From Ecdyonurus torrentis (taxonomy: Eukaryota; Arthropoda; Insecta; Ephemeroptera; Heptageniidae), in NCBI GenBank assembly GCA_949318235.1, contig OX439132.1, positions 20,538,217-20,602,216 of the forward strand: a stretch of 64,000 nucleotides of DNA, read 5' to 3'. The first letter of the stretch is position 1, and each line of letters begins with the position of its first letter. Made by a program: the position numbers and the translations under genes. The notes under the pieces were generated by a model that was not told the origin of the DNA, did not search any database, and worked only from the letters and a program-made list of their open reading frames with translations. Of the stretch, positions 43,836 through 54,843 are shown piece after piece.

Positions 43836-46800
43836 CTAAGGATAAATGAAATATGAAATCAACATTCTTTAACAAAAACAATATGGCGTCCGCGCCTGCA
43901 TGACTTACTGGCTATGCAACCCGTGCTACAGACATGTATTGCAAATTGCCTACTTATCAGGTGCTACATTAGCACATTGTCATTGTATTATGTGTTTTTT
44001 GCAAAGCCTATTTTGAATTGAATTCTAAATATAAATAAATAATAAAAATCTTTTATTCACGGCCAAACAATGATCTAATAATATATTATTATTATTATTA
44101 TTGTATTATGATATAATGAATGGGGAACAAAATATAATTGGGTTTTACGAGTTTGAGTGTTAATAATAAGCACGTTATATTAAGGAAATAAAAAAGAGAG
44201 AGAGAGAGAGAGAGAGAGACAAAGATATCATAAAAACTTACCAATAACCTTGTTTCGTCCTTTTTCTGGTATAATGGTAAACCCATCACCTCCTTTACTT
44301 AGAAAAGAAGGCATAGCTACAGGGTACCATTGATCAGGTTTCATGGGGAAATACTCAGGCACACGACATTTATTGCATCTGATCAGTAGACTTACTACTC
44401 TGGAGCCCTCAGGTTTGCTCATGTCGTAAGAAACAAGCATACCTGGTGAAAATATTAACATTATTCAATTAAAATTTAATTTAGTAAATTTAATGTGTAT
44501 TTGCCTTATAATTTATTACATCAGAAAGTATACTAGTGCATGGGTGACAGATTTAAATGTCAAAAAGAATTATTTCATGAAAAAGAGAAAAATACTTTTA
44601 GTTTTACGATATGTAATCTAGTTTTATTTTATTTTTATTGGATGACAATATGTTAACATACCTGACATTTGGAAAGCGTAATTGCTTCCAGCGCGGAATC
44701 CTTTCAGTTCTTTAGCAGCTCCTTGTTCCAGCACTTCCTTTAGGACCTTCCCTTGTAATTCAATTGTGTCGATGGAGTTCAAGAAGGGTTGTGATGTCAC
44801 CAGATCATTGTATGTGATTACTATATAAGAATTAAATTGTAAATATTTGCCGAGTCAGTCACATGGAAACTATACATAAAAGCATCCTAAATATAACAAT
44901 CATTTATTTATGCTTAAGTATAGAGCATTTCTAGTAATTTTAATTATATTGAAACATGCTTTACATAAATTATGTATTAATGTTCATAGTTTAAATGTAT
45001 ACCTGGATTTTCTCCAATTGAACTTCTGATTCCTCCGGGGTTCATGAGTGCAATTGCGCAGTCAGACCAATATTTATCATCCTGAGTTCTCGCCATTTGC
45101 TGAAGTATTATATAGCCGTTAAAATTTTTTCAAAAGTGTGTACAGTAGTGTACTGTGATATACTATATTTTACCATAAAATTCAGTGTGTATTTCTCTCA
45201 TAAGAATAACATTATAAATTTAGTGCGATTTTGTAAATGGTAAAATATATTATTACGGTCGTGTGTACTTAGAATAAAAGAAAAAAAATTGAAGATAGAA
45301 AGAATTGTTACCTCAATGACAAGTGCGTCAGTTAGGAAGTTTCCGATGTTGCATTCAAAGTTATAGCAACCTTGTTTGTCAAGCAAGACCATCGTGTAAC
45401 CAAGTTTCTCTTGTCCGATTGTGCTAGCTTCGTCTATCCAGGGCTGCAATGCTGCTTTTACTTCAGGATCTATAGTTATAATGCATGTCAATGAACTTTA
45501 ATTGAACTTATCGAGTTATTAAATTGATTAAATAATTTATAATAAAAATTTAATAAATATAAAATAAATAAAATAATAAAATATAAAAAATAAAATTATT
45601 GATATAGAAAATGTTTGATATAATAATAACAATATTATAATAAAAAAATATGTTTAATATTTTGATGATTTAATAAACTATTTATTTAAATTATTATATA
45701 AATATATGAAAGAAAAAAAAAAGACGAAGAAGAAATATTTACCCTCAATTACAATATATGATTTATGAACAAACCGCAAGCAAATAGTTAAAACTATTTT
45801 AAAAATACAGTTACCAACTCTTTTAATAATAAATTGTAACATTTTTTTCAAAACAAATAATAAAATCGAGTCATAAATGTAACATTGTTCAAATATATGT
45901 TAAATGTAAATGTTAGTTATGAACATTATTTGTGTAATCACTAATCTAACAGTATGTTGATCCAATAAAGAAACTGAAACTATAATCTAAGAAATCATAA
46001 TGTATTTGCTAATATTTCGATAAATTGAAGATAGTTATATACGCACCTTCCTGGATACTGCTATCTAAGATGATCGGGTTTCCTGAATATGAAACTACCT
46101 CCCCCTCGGAATCAAACTTCAGATTCAGAACACCTACGTACTTAGAATACGCAGAAGCTTGCACGACGAGCACTTTGTGTCCATTATCGTGGCTAACCAC
46201 CGCAGGGTACTCGCCATATGGGGTCTCAACAGAGGGTGGTTCTCCTGCTCATATCGTAGAATTAATAAAAATGATCATATATAATTATTAATTTATGATT
46301 GTTTTAGTTGATACGACTAACCAGTATAAAGGAAGGTATGTGAATGTGAGCCCACGATAACATCTAGGTCAGGAACTTGAGCGGCCACCTCAAGATCTCT
46401 TTCGTATCCACTGTGGCTCACGAGAATGATGATATTAGCACCCTCTTCGCGTAGTTTGGCTGCCTCTGACTTCACAGGTTCCACTTCATCCAGAAATATT
46501 AAATCCTCAGTACTGGACAATTCCTATAAGTGTAACAAATTTATTTTATAAAGTAGAGTTCTTATAAATATTACTTTGTGGGACATATCGCTGTTAACTT
46601 TTTTTTTTTACTGAAATTATTGATTTTATAATATATTTACCATTTATATTGTTACAGTGTATTATTAAAAATACCTAGTTTAAATTTCAACATTTATATA
46701 AATAAAAATGTAACTATAGAAATAATAATATTCTTATGTAGAAATAAATACCAAAATACCAAAAAATTCTATTGAATTTCATCGTCTTAATAAAGACATG

Positions 46801-48508
46801 ATATAAAAATTAATTAATTTCTCAGATGTTTTTACATTTGTATCACTCGCGATGCAGCCAATGACTCCGATCTTGCGTCCATCGATTTCCATTATAGTGG
46901 AAGGCTCGAAGAGACCTTGGATGGTGGGTTCGTTTGTTGCGTCCATGTTAGCTGCCAGAACCTTGCTTTCGAGGCCTTCTAGGTAAGGTACAACTCCAGC
47001 AATCCCGTCATCAAACTCGTGATTTCCAATCGCCTGTCTCGCACAAGCACGTACAGAGTTTATTATTTATATACTTTGATTGAATTGAGGTGACGTTTGT
47101 TTGTTTGTTTATTTTTTTTTAAACTGCTAGTCTATATACAGTATGTTTAAAGCTTAAATATTTAAAAATGTATTGCATTTCTTTATTGGATCGTTCAAGC
47201 ATATAGTGTATAAAATAATGTCATCTGATTTTCCAAAATTTTCATAAATACCAAATAATATAATAACTAGGAACAAGGCTACAGAGTCTCTCTCTCTTAT
47301 TTTTTATTTGTTGTTGCGAATAAAAAAAAATTAGACATTTATATACAAATACATAAATACAAACAAAAAATATGTGGTTCTATATACATATAACAGTACA
47401 ATTGTTTAAAATTAAATTTGTGTTTAATGTTTCAGTATTTGCAAGACTTTATAAACGCTGATGCTCTAGAATTTAATCATTGAGATAAGATAAATCTATG
47501 AATTTACATTAAAAAAAAAAATTAAAAAATACAAGTTTCTATGGAAATACCGTGATGTCGATGGGCAGTTTATTCATGAACTCGACAGTTATGTTCCACT
47601 TGAAAAGCGAGTAGAGTAGCGAACCTTGGTAGTTATCTCCACCATTTATCAGCAAGGGATTCAGCATTGTTTGCTTCAAGTCATTAAGAGCCGTTGCAAT
47701 CCTAGCAATGCCGCCATAGCAAAGTCCTGCACAATAATTTTCATTAATCATCATAGTTTTGCAATATATATTTTAAATATCATTATTATATCATTCAGTT
47801 ATTTTTATACATAAATTAAAATTTAGAAGAGAAAAATAAATTGACTAACAATATAACAGTTTTGATAAATATAAATAAAATCTTTAATAAAGGCGAAGTA
47901 AAATCAATTAATTAGAAACACAAATAGGAGCAAATTACGGCAAAGAAAAATTAGATATAAATTACAGAATTTTCTATCATTATTTTTTTTCCGTACTGCA
48001 AATACTGATATATGAAAGCTTGACTATATTAAAATCAAAATACATAACTATATAGTAATAATAAAAATTAAAAATTTATTCACAACACAAAAACTAACAA
48101 AAAAAAAAGAAGTTTATTATTGACTAATAAAGAAACAACTGTTTTGAGGCCGACTATAAGTGATTTCGCTCACATCCGCTTCCGTTTTGACTTACTGCGC
48201 ATACGTAGTAAGGAAAAACGGAAGCGGATGTGAGCGAAATCGCTTATAGTTGGTCTCAAAACAGTTGTTCCTTTATCAGTCAATATACTTTTGTCCCCTG
48301 TATTTATAATTCTACCAAAAAATGTATTTGTCAGTTATTATAACAAACCTTCTTCGTTCTCTCCCGGCTGGCAGGTGCTCGTGGATTCACTAACAGGCTC
48401 ATACCTAGCATGGAAGTCATTAATGTGGATGACTGTCAAATCAAAGTCCTGACCAGTAACCCCTAACAACGCAACCCCTGCAATAAAAATTGCAATCAAT
48501 TCTCGCAT
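43744..48508 (-). CDS. NT5E: Secreted 5'-nucleotidase / apyrase family enzyme, complete, ten exons
   Basis: Family knowledge: these metallophosphoesterases hydrolyse extracellular nucleotides (AMP to adenosine in CD73; ATP/ADP in arthropod salivary apyrases). Ten exons with GT-AG ends join in phase to 546 aa. MRELIAIFIAGVALLGVTGQ is a signal peptide. The metal-site motifs sit nearly at CD73 positions: HINDFH (D31, H33), GGDNYQG (D84), GNHEFDDG (N116, H117), SHSGYE (H215), GSHSHTF (H238, H240). The C-terminal substrate domain shows CNIGNF, NPGGIR, YNDLVTSQPF and GGDGF. The last exon ends GIENRITYVG and stop: unlike CD73 there is no hydrophobic GPI-anchor tail, so a soluble secreted enzyme is inferred. 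Whether it prefers AMP, ADP or ATP cannot be read from sequence. It is divergent from the zinc-finger gene and transcribed in the same direction as SoxE. Confidence 0.94.
44242..44442 (-). CDS. NT5E: Nucleotidase exon 9
   Basis: Encodes MLVSYDMSKPEGSRVVSLL through GGDGFTIIPEKGRNKVI. The GGDGF block contains the aromatic residue that stacks on the nucleobase in CD73. Donor GTAAGT. Confidence 0.92.
44662..44820 (-). CDS. NT5E: Nucleotidase exon 8
   Basis: Encodes VITYNDLVTSQPFLNSIDTI, then ELQGKVLKEVLEQGA, and ends YAFQMS. The F of QPF matches the substrate-stacking Phe417 of CD73. Confidence 0.92.
45003..45099 (-). CDS. NT5E: Nucleotidase exon 7 (substrate-binding NPGGIR)
   Basis: Acceptor ATAATACTTCAG, donor GTATAC. 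Encodes QMARTQDDKYWSDCAIALMN then PGGIRSSIGENP. The family motif is NGGGIR; the Asn and Arg that bind nucleotide are kept and the first Gly is Pro. Confidence 0.9.
45312..45469 (-). CDS. NT5E: Nucleotidase exon 6
   Basis: Acceptor AACTATAG, donor GTAACA. Encodes DPEVKAALQPWIDEAST through CYNFECNIGNFLTDALVIE; CNIGN matches the family ECNxGN motif. Confidence 0.9.
46047..46244 (-). CDS. NT5E: Nucleotidase exon 5
   Basis: Acceptor GATATGAGCAG, donor GTGCGT. Encodes GEPPSVETPYGEYPAVVSHD then NGHKVLVVQASAYSKYVGVL, the end of the metallophosphatase domain (family VVQAxAxxKYLG). Confidence 0.92.
46322..46523 (-). CDS. NT5E: Nucleotidase exon 4 (metal-binding His residues)
   Basis: Acceptor TTACACTTATAG, donor GTTAGT. 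Encodes ELSSTEDLIFLDEVEPVKSE ... VSHSGYERDLEVAAQVP ... VIVGSHSHTFLYT, with the metal-site histidines. Confidence 0.94.
46836..47033 (-). CDS. NT5E: Nucleotidase exon 3 (GNHE motif)
   Basis: Encodes AIGNHEFDDGIAGVVPYLEG through DGRKIGVIGCIASDTN. N116 and H117 of GNHE are the catalytic pair. Donor is the weaker GTAAAA. Confidence 0.94.
47551..47726 (-). CDS. NT5E: Nucleotidase exon 2
   Basis: Acceptor ATTATTGTGCAG, donor GTATTT. Encodes LCYGGIARIATALNDLKQTM, then LNPLLINGGDNYQGSLLYSL with metal ligand D84. Confidence 0.93.
47727..48348. other. Nucleotidase intron 1, containing a young fold-back MITE
   Basis: AT-rich. The only feature is the near-perfect palindromic element at 48118-48285, which lies about 60 bp from exon 1. 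Confidence 0.85.
48118..48285. mobile_element. Near-perfect palindromic MITE, about 164 bp, TA-flanked
   Basis: Arms of about 80 bp begin TTGACTAATAAAGAAACAAC and end in the reverse complement with only a handful of mismatches, meeting at a core ACTGCGCATACGTAGT. TA occurs at both outer ends. Confidence 0.9.
48349..48508 (-). CDS. NT5E: Nucleotidase exon 1 (signal peptide, DxH motif)
   Basis: ATG at 48506-48508. A 20-residue signal peptide is followed by DFDLTVIHINDFHARYE, the first metal-binding block. Donor GTTTGT at 48348. Confidence 0.9.
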
Positions 48509-50705
48509 TGCAAACAATGTAATGTATCAATATTTGTAGCACAAGTTTTATCAACAAGATACGACAAGAGGAGAAGTATTAAGATAAGAGATATCAGAAG
48601 AATCTGTAGGATCACTATGTCATGCATATAGATAACTTTTTACCTACATGAATTTTTGCGCTTTGTGTTCTATACGTAACAAATTGAGAGGTCATGCAAA
48701 CGTGCCTTTGCAGATTTTTTGAGTTATGCAATTTCTTTCACGCGTAGCAAAATAAATAATAATAATTAATAATAGCAATATTAGCAATAATAATAATACA
48801 TTGTGTGTGTGTGTGTTATTCTTATATATTTATAAATACAAACTCTTTTAATTTTTAACTTACAAGCTTCAATAAGTTGAAAATAAAATAATAATTAATA
48901 TCAATAATAATAAAAAAAAAATGCTCTAGAGCGTATAATGAGGAAGGTGAATTGATTTTTTTTGTTGTTGAGTTTATGATATTTTTGGAAAGAGCTTTAA
49001 AAAATTTTGAGGCGCTATTTTTTCTTATAGGACGGTTGGAGCATGCGAAGTATTTTTAATTAATTTTTGAAAATAGGCCTAGAAAGCCTGTGACGTCATC
49101 AGTTCACTTTTTTCTCGGCAAATACTAATCTTCGAGGTTCAGTGACCAGTTTAATGAAATCAGCCAAGGCTTCCTATATACTTCCTATATATATTCCTAT
49201 GTATACATAGGAAGCCTTGAATCAGCTCGTCCTCAAGATTTCAAAAAACTGGCTACTGAACCTGAACCTTCTACGGTCAATACTTTCCGAAATAAATGCC
49301 CGATTGATGACGTCACAGGCTTTTTAAGTCAATTTTCAAAAATTATTAAAAATACTTCCCATGCTGCAAGGCTGCAATCGTTAATCGTTCTAAGAAAAAA
49401 TAGCGCCTCAAAATTTGTTAACGCTCGTTTTCAAAAATGTCATAAAAAGTGGGGGTTAAAAAAATGCACCTTCCTCAATGCACAGACTCTGTACAGTATT
49501 ACAGTATAATATTGTAATCCTATAGGATTATAACTTTTTTAAACTGTATTATTTATATATAATATACTAATTTTTTTTTTCATGTCACGTGAAAAAAATA
49601 AAAAAAACTTTCTCTCTGTTAAGTTTGAGGGTGGAATTAAAGAAATATGTTTAAATCCATATATATGCATGAAACAAACAATAATAATAAATATATACAT
49701 CCGAATTTTAAAACAGAGAATAAAAATGAACATAAATAAAATAAAACCCGGCCAGCGACATATTTTATGTAACAGGTGAAATGTGAAATTCAATACGAAA
49801 ACTTTTAAAACTTTTCCCTCCAATTTGAGCAAAAATTGCTCTCGCGAGACTCTCGTGACATCTATGAATAAAAAAATTAACTACAAATAATATGACTTCC
49901 GATGTTTTTTTGTGAAAGCCGATCAAGAAACGTGAATGATCACAGTTTTATCAAAATTATGACTTTATTTTAATTTGTGATATTTAATTTAAATTTCTTC
50001 ATTGTCTTGAAATATATTTGAATATAAATAAAGGTATTTTGAAACCTATATTTAGAGCAACACGTCCTGCATGATTAAAAAAGAAGGCGTGTGTGTGCTT
50101 TGCTATCCAACACCTTTTGTGAATTAATCTGGAATTAATTTTTTGCCCTTCTCTTATTTTTCTTTTGTTCAATCAATTTAATGTCTGTCTTGCTTAACAT
50201 ATGTATTTATCATCTTAATTTTCTTTGCGTTAAACAATTGTCACGTACAGGTATTCTTACATTCGAAAAATAATCCATATTATCACAAACCAAGCATATA
50301 TGTATGCATGCGTGTGTGATAATCATAATATGCACACACTTATGACCGAATTTCTTATTGCTTGGCAATTATGTATGTTGAACTACTGAACTATATATTG
50401 CACGGTGTCAGTCATGGCTTTGTTTTTGTCTTCATATGCTTCAAATATGAATTTACAGTTTAATATTTGATAAATTATGTACATATTTGTATTAAATATA
50501 TCATACACATATATATTATGTATACATACATTACATATCATATTAATATATAATTATGGAGTACAAAAATCGTGCCAACCCCTATTTCTTATGCATACTG
50601 AATGTATGCTATATATGTACTGGTGTTATATAGCCTAAAATACATATGTACATACTTGATAACAATAAAGAGTTTTGTGAAAGATGACATATTTCATGTT
50701 TCCAG
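48509..50705. other. Divergent intergenic interval / 5' region of zinc-finger gene
   Basis: 2.2 kb between the divergent nucleotidase and zinc-finger coding starts. It must contain both promoters and at least the 3' end of an intron before 50706. Apart from the fold-back element no feature is secure. Confidence 0.6.
48939..49480. mobile_element. Large fold-back MITE, about 540 bp, with two CRE motifs
   Basis: Outer arms TGAGGAAGGTG (48939) and CACCTTCCTCA (49468-49478) pair. Inner blocks also pair: TTGAGGCGCTATTTTTTCTT with AAGAAAAAATAGCGCCTCAA, GCCTGTGACGTCATCA with TGATGACGTCACAGGC, and AAGGCTTCCTAT with ATAGGAAGCCTT at the centre. Both arms carry a perfect TGACGTCA. Confidence 0.85.
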
Positions 50706-50709
50706 ATAG

Positions 50710-50874
50710 ATGGACACAACAGGCTTGATGCTGGGTGGATGCCACGAGCTTTCTCCCAATGTAAAACAAGAGCAGTTAGGAGCTGTCAGTGGAACCAGCT
50801 CATCGGAAGAAGAGGAGGAAGAAGAAGAAGAGGAAGAGGAGGAGGAAGATTCACAACAAGGAATTGTAGTTAAG
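50710..50874 (+). CDS. Zinc-finger gene coding exon 1 (poly-Glu)
   Basis: Begins MDTTGLMLGGCHELSPNVKQ, then SGTSSS and 14 Glu, ending DSQQGIVVK at donor GTACGA. The exon probably begins at 50706 after TTTCCAG, implying an upstream non-coding exon. Confidence 0.85.
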
Positions 50875-52335
50875 GTACGATAATTTTTTTATAGGTACTT
50901 GATCATCAAAGTTCATATATGTTTTTAGGTCTAGTCGTATAGTCATCAATCTAGTACTCCTGTAAAACTAATAATATCTGTTCTTGAAATGTTCAGGTGG
51001 AATTTGGTGCCACTGATGACATTGTTCGCTATGTGGGTGAGACTGAAGGTGACCCTCGTTACCTGGAAGGACGAGCTGACATGAGCCAATATGTAAATAC
51101 AAATGCTGGCCTATCACATTATGTAGATACAGGAGCAGTTACTCATAACCTTGTACAAGGATCAACTCTAGACACTAAGATGGTCTCTGAAATGAGGATG
51201 AGAAGAAAACATATACATAAGGCAGTTGCAGCAGCAGCTAAAAACAGGGAGAAAAAGTAAGTTTTTACCTTATTATTGTTCATTATTCTTTTTTAGTAAT
51301 CATAGCTTGAGTGTTAGGTATAGTGATACTAATGTCTTAGAAGTTTTTAATTGAAATTGTATTAGCAATGTGAGTTGAAAATAAATTATAGTCAAGATTT
51401 CAAAGTAAATAAAAAAGAACATTGAAAAATGAAAGATACAGTAGTTAATGATTTTGACACTTAATTTTGTAGCTAATGTCATCATTAAATACTGAGTATA
51501 TGTTTTTAGGTCCCTTCTGAGTGCAATTGGCCTTGGAGATGTAGATGATGATGCGTTTGCAGCAGTTGACAAATCTTGCGTGTGTGAGTTCTGTGGCAAA
51601 GAATTTGCCAAAAGTAAATATTTAAACAAACACTTACAACGCCATGTTGGAGATAGAAATCACAAGTGCTCTATATGTGAAAAATCATTTTACTCACAAC
51701 ATGAATTAAGAATACACCAACGTAAACATACTAAAGAATCACCATTTCAATGTGGTGATTGTGGTAAATGTTTTAGACAACATTCAGGATTATACTTACA
51801 TAAAACAATACATAGTGGTGAGATGCCTTTTGTATGTGAAGTATGTAATCGTAGATTCAGACAAAAAATGGGTTTAGTTTGTCATATGAGACATCATACA
51901 GGCGAACGTCCTTATACATGTCACGAATGTGGACGAGGATTTAGTTGTAATCGTTCATTACGTAATCATAGTAGAGTTCATACAGGCGAAGTACCGGAAA
52001 AAAGATATTTATGTGATGTTTGTGGTAAAAGTTATGGTTTTGATAGTTCATTAAGAAATCATAAATTAACACATTCAGATGAAAAACCATTTGCATGTGA
52101 TGAATGTGGAAAAGGATTTAAAGATGCTAAAATATTAAGAGAACATTTAAGATGTCATACCGGAGAAAAACCATATCAATGCACAACATGTGGTAAAACT
52201 TTTTCACATACTGGTACCTTATACAAACATAAACAATTACATAGAGACGAAAGACCATTTCAATGTAGTACTTGTGGTAAAAGTTATAAACTTAAAGGAC
52301 ATCTAACTGTACATATGAAAAGTCACTTTGAGTAG
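50710..52335 (+). CDS. Nine-finger C2H2 zinc-finger protein, complete coding region, three exons
   Basis: Coding exons 50710-50874, 50997-51256 and 51510-52335 join to 416 aa. A stop codon lies directly before the ATG, fixing the start. Order: a short N-terminus; 14 consecutive Glu at 33-46; a region 62-114 with a ten-residue periodic motif; a basic stretch (MRMRRKHIHK); an acidic DVDDD stretch; then nine C2H2 fingers from C167 to about 413, mostly with TGE(K/R)P-type linkers (HTGERPY, HTGEKPY). Finger 5-6 linker is longer (TGEVPEKRY). Acidic tract plus nine fingers suggests a nuclear DNA-binding regulator. I cannot assign an orthologue, and no ZAD, BTB, KRAB or SCAN domain is seen. The fingers are all in one exon. 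Confidence 0.9.
50997..51256 (+). CDS. Zinc-finger gene exon 2 (ten-residue repeats)
   Basis: Acceptor ATGTTCAG, donor GTAAGT. Encodes VEFGATDDIVRYVGETEGD, periodic blocks SQYVNTNAGL and SHYVDTGAVT, then EMRMRRKHIHKAVAAAAK. Confidence 0.88.
51510..52335 (+). CDS. Zinc-finger gene exon 3 (all nine C2H2 fingers)
   Basis: Acceptor TGTTTTTAG. Fingers start CEFCGKEF, CSICEKSF, CGDCGKCF, CEVCNRRF, CHECGRGF, CDVCGKSY, CDECGKGF, CTTCGKTF and CSTCGKSY. Ends MKSHFE and TAG. Confidence 0.95.
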
Positions 52336-52680
52336 TATTAATGTGTGTGTGTGTGTGTGTGAGAGCATGCGTGCGTGTGAGTATGTGCGTGTGTGTCTTG
52401 ATCTTTTTGCATCAAAATGAAGCTTCTACACTTAACAAATTTCCAAAGATTGAACAATCTACACTTTACAAAGTCACGGCTACCTGGAGCTTCTGCTATA
52501 TAAAACAGATGTGAATTCTCTAGGTAGCCGTAAATTTGCAAAGTGTAGATACGTCGTTCTTTGGAACTTTGTAAAGTGTAAAGCTTCATTTTGACATGAG
52601 AAGATCGATATGTACACACACAACATACATACACATGCTGTGTATGATTACTTTGTATTATCTAAATCTTATATAATAAA
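52336..52680 (+). other. Zinc-finger gene 3' UTR (putative), ending at AATAAA 52675-52680
   Basis: Begins with a GT-rich stretch, contains the long hairpin at 52412-52594, and reaches a first AATAAA hexamer at 52675. Cleavage position not proven. Confidence 0.5.
52412..52594. mobile_element. Fold-back element in zinc-finger 3' UTR
   Basis: Left arm TCAAAATGAAGCTTCTACAC and right arm ending AAGCTTCATTTTGA pair. Inner blocks (TTCCAAAG / CTTTGGAA, CTACACTTTACAAAG / CTTTGCAAAGTGTAG-like, CGGCTACCT / AGGTAGCCG) continue the stem for about 80 bp. Flanking GT-rich and CA-rich tracts (to about 52367 and 52637) can extend the pairing. Confidence 0.85.
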
Positions 52681-53231
52681 TCACATCATATTATATCCAT
52701 TATAAAAATCTTAATAAGCAGGCTTATAATCTCATTATAAATATGTAATAAAAAAAATATATACATGAGAAAAATTGTAAATATTATAATATTAGCTAAT
52801 TTCTTAAAAGCTTGCTTACCCTTTTTTTTTTTTTTTTTTTTGTTTGAGATTATAAAAATAAAATAAAATTTACACCATATTATACTGTTATTATATATTT
52901 TAAATGTTAGATATTATTTAGTATTTTAATGATATAATATAATGCGCCAGAATTTTAATTATCATGTGTAAATGAGAGTTAATAAGTGTGCTTTTTGACC
53001 AAACTTATACAACGAAAATTACTCTTGAAACATATTTGTACCTGCATTCATAAAATTGTAACACCAGTTATATATATTATATAGCCTTTTTAAAATATGT
53101 TTTTTAGCAGTACAGTATTTAAAAGATGTGCAAAAATTTGTATAGAATTTTAAAGTGTTAAAAATTGAATGTACTATTTTTGCGTAGAGCAGTATTTTAT
53201 TAATAACACAATTTATGTTCTAAACAGCTTA

Positions 53232-53441
53232 AGTATTGTTCACATGTGATATATAAAAGTTACATGCGTGGACGAACATCAACTGATAAACAAAGTTAGA
53301 ACAATGTAAACAAATGGAACCGTTCACATGTAATTTTTAAAAACAATGTGAACGGCTCCATTTGTTTACATTGTTCCAACTTTGTTTATCCGTTGACTCG
53401 TGTTGACCCATGTATCTTTTAATTTACATGTGAACATTACT
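53232..53441. mobile_element. Fold-back MITE, 210 bp
   Basis: Arms AGTATTGTTCACATGTG and CACATGTGAACATTACT-type ends pair, as do inner blocks GATAAACAAAGTTAGAACAA / TTGTTCCAACTTTGTTTATC and AAACAAATGGAACCGTTCAC / GTGAACGGCTCCATTTGTTT. Confidence 0.88.
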
Positions 53442-53766
53442 TTATATTTATAGCAGATTGCAAGTAAGATTGATTCTTTAAATTTTAATGGTTTACTTGT
53501 GAGTCACTCTGTTTAAAAAAACTAGTATTTTTTGCAACTCGTCACCAGTAAGATAATATTTGTGTCATATCATTAAAACTGTTTTAAAATCTTTTTGTAA
53601 AATGATTAACAATGTCCTTATTGTATCATAATATTTACAAACCATAGTACCCTATCTTGGCCAAAGTTTGTTAACTTTTTTATATGTATACCAAATTAAC
53701 TGTACTGTAATTTGTTTTGCATTTTAAAAGGTAAAGAATTCACTTTGTAATATAAATCTTTGGAAA

Positions 53767-54065
53767 GGAAAATAAACCATTGCAGTTAGGTTAATAATTT
53801 AATAGAAAAGGATATTAGGGAACCAGCAAAGGTCTTACCATAGTGGAGAGTGTCCTATAATTCAGTGAAAATCTTGCTAGCACAGACACATTTATTTAAC
53901 ATTTATTGGTTAGCTTTTGGCACTAAACTCCAAGAGAATGTATGTATGTGTGAATGTGTGTGACTTGATCATTTATACTTTCTCTCAAGAGTCTATAAGG
54001 ACTGACGAATGCACACACACACACACACATTTCTTGTCTGTTGGAGTTTTTTTTTTTTTTTTTTT
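53767..54065. repeat. Family C fold-back repeat, copy 1 (left part)
   Basis: Begins GGAAAATAAACCATTGCAGT and contains GAACCAGCAAAGGTCTTACC, AAAATCTTGCTAGCACAGAC and ACTCCAAGAGAATG, shared with copies at 56971 and 59301. A matching right-end piece (GACCATTGCTGGTTTCCTCT) at about 54518-54545 suggests an inserted or duplicated middle. Confidence 0.78.
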
Positions 54066-54843
54066 AAACACATAGATTACAAACATATTCATTTCATATG
54101 TCACATATAATCGTTGCTTCAGAGAGCATAGCTCGTGTTGAAGCGAAACATAAAGAAAAAATATACTTAAAGAAAGAAATACATAATTAATTGTCTCAGG
54201 TGGAACACTAGAGTTATCAAACTCTAGAGAAAAAAAAAATTATCAAACAATAATAATAATAATTTTATCGTATACACCTATGTTAAGATTATTCTCGTAT
54301 ATACATGCATATCATTGCATGTTAAATATATTATTTTTTAATTTTTTTTTAAATATAAAAAAGCTCTTTTCATTTTTTAGCTGTTCAGGTATTTCATTGA
54401 ATAAATGAGTAGCTTTAGTTAATACAGCCATTTTGCCAACGTTAGATCTTCGAAAGTCAATATGTATATCTTTGGCTTGTCTTGTGTTATAATTATGACT
54501 AATTAATTAATAAGACCATTGCTGGTTTCCTCTACCCTTTTATAAGAAAAGAAAAATAGTTTAACATTTAAAGCAAGTTATATGAAAAGTTATACTGTAT
54601 TATTTACCACAAAAGTACGTATTTAGTTTATTATGACACACAATAATCCTTCATTATAGAAACAATTTGAAGATTTTTGTACAATATAATTTTCAATAGA
54701 ATAAGGTGCTTTAATTTTTAAACTACGTTTTTTTTCCTTTTTGTAATGTAGATTTTGTTTTATTAATGATTAACCTCAGTCGTGACAGGATTTTTTTTTT
54801 TTAATTTAAATTTTATTTTTATTTTATTTTAGCATAAGTATGT

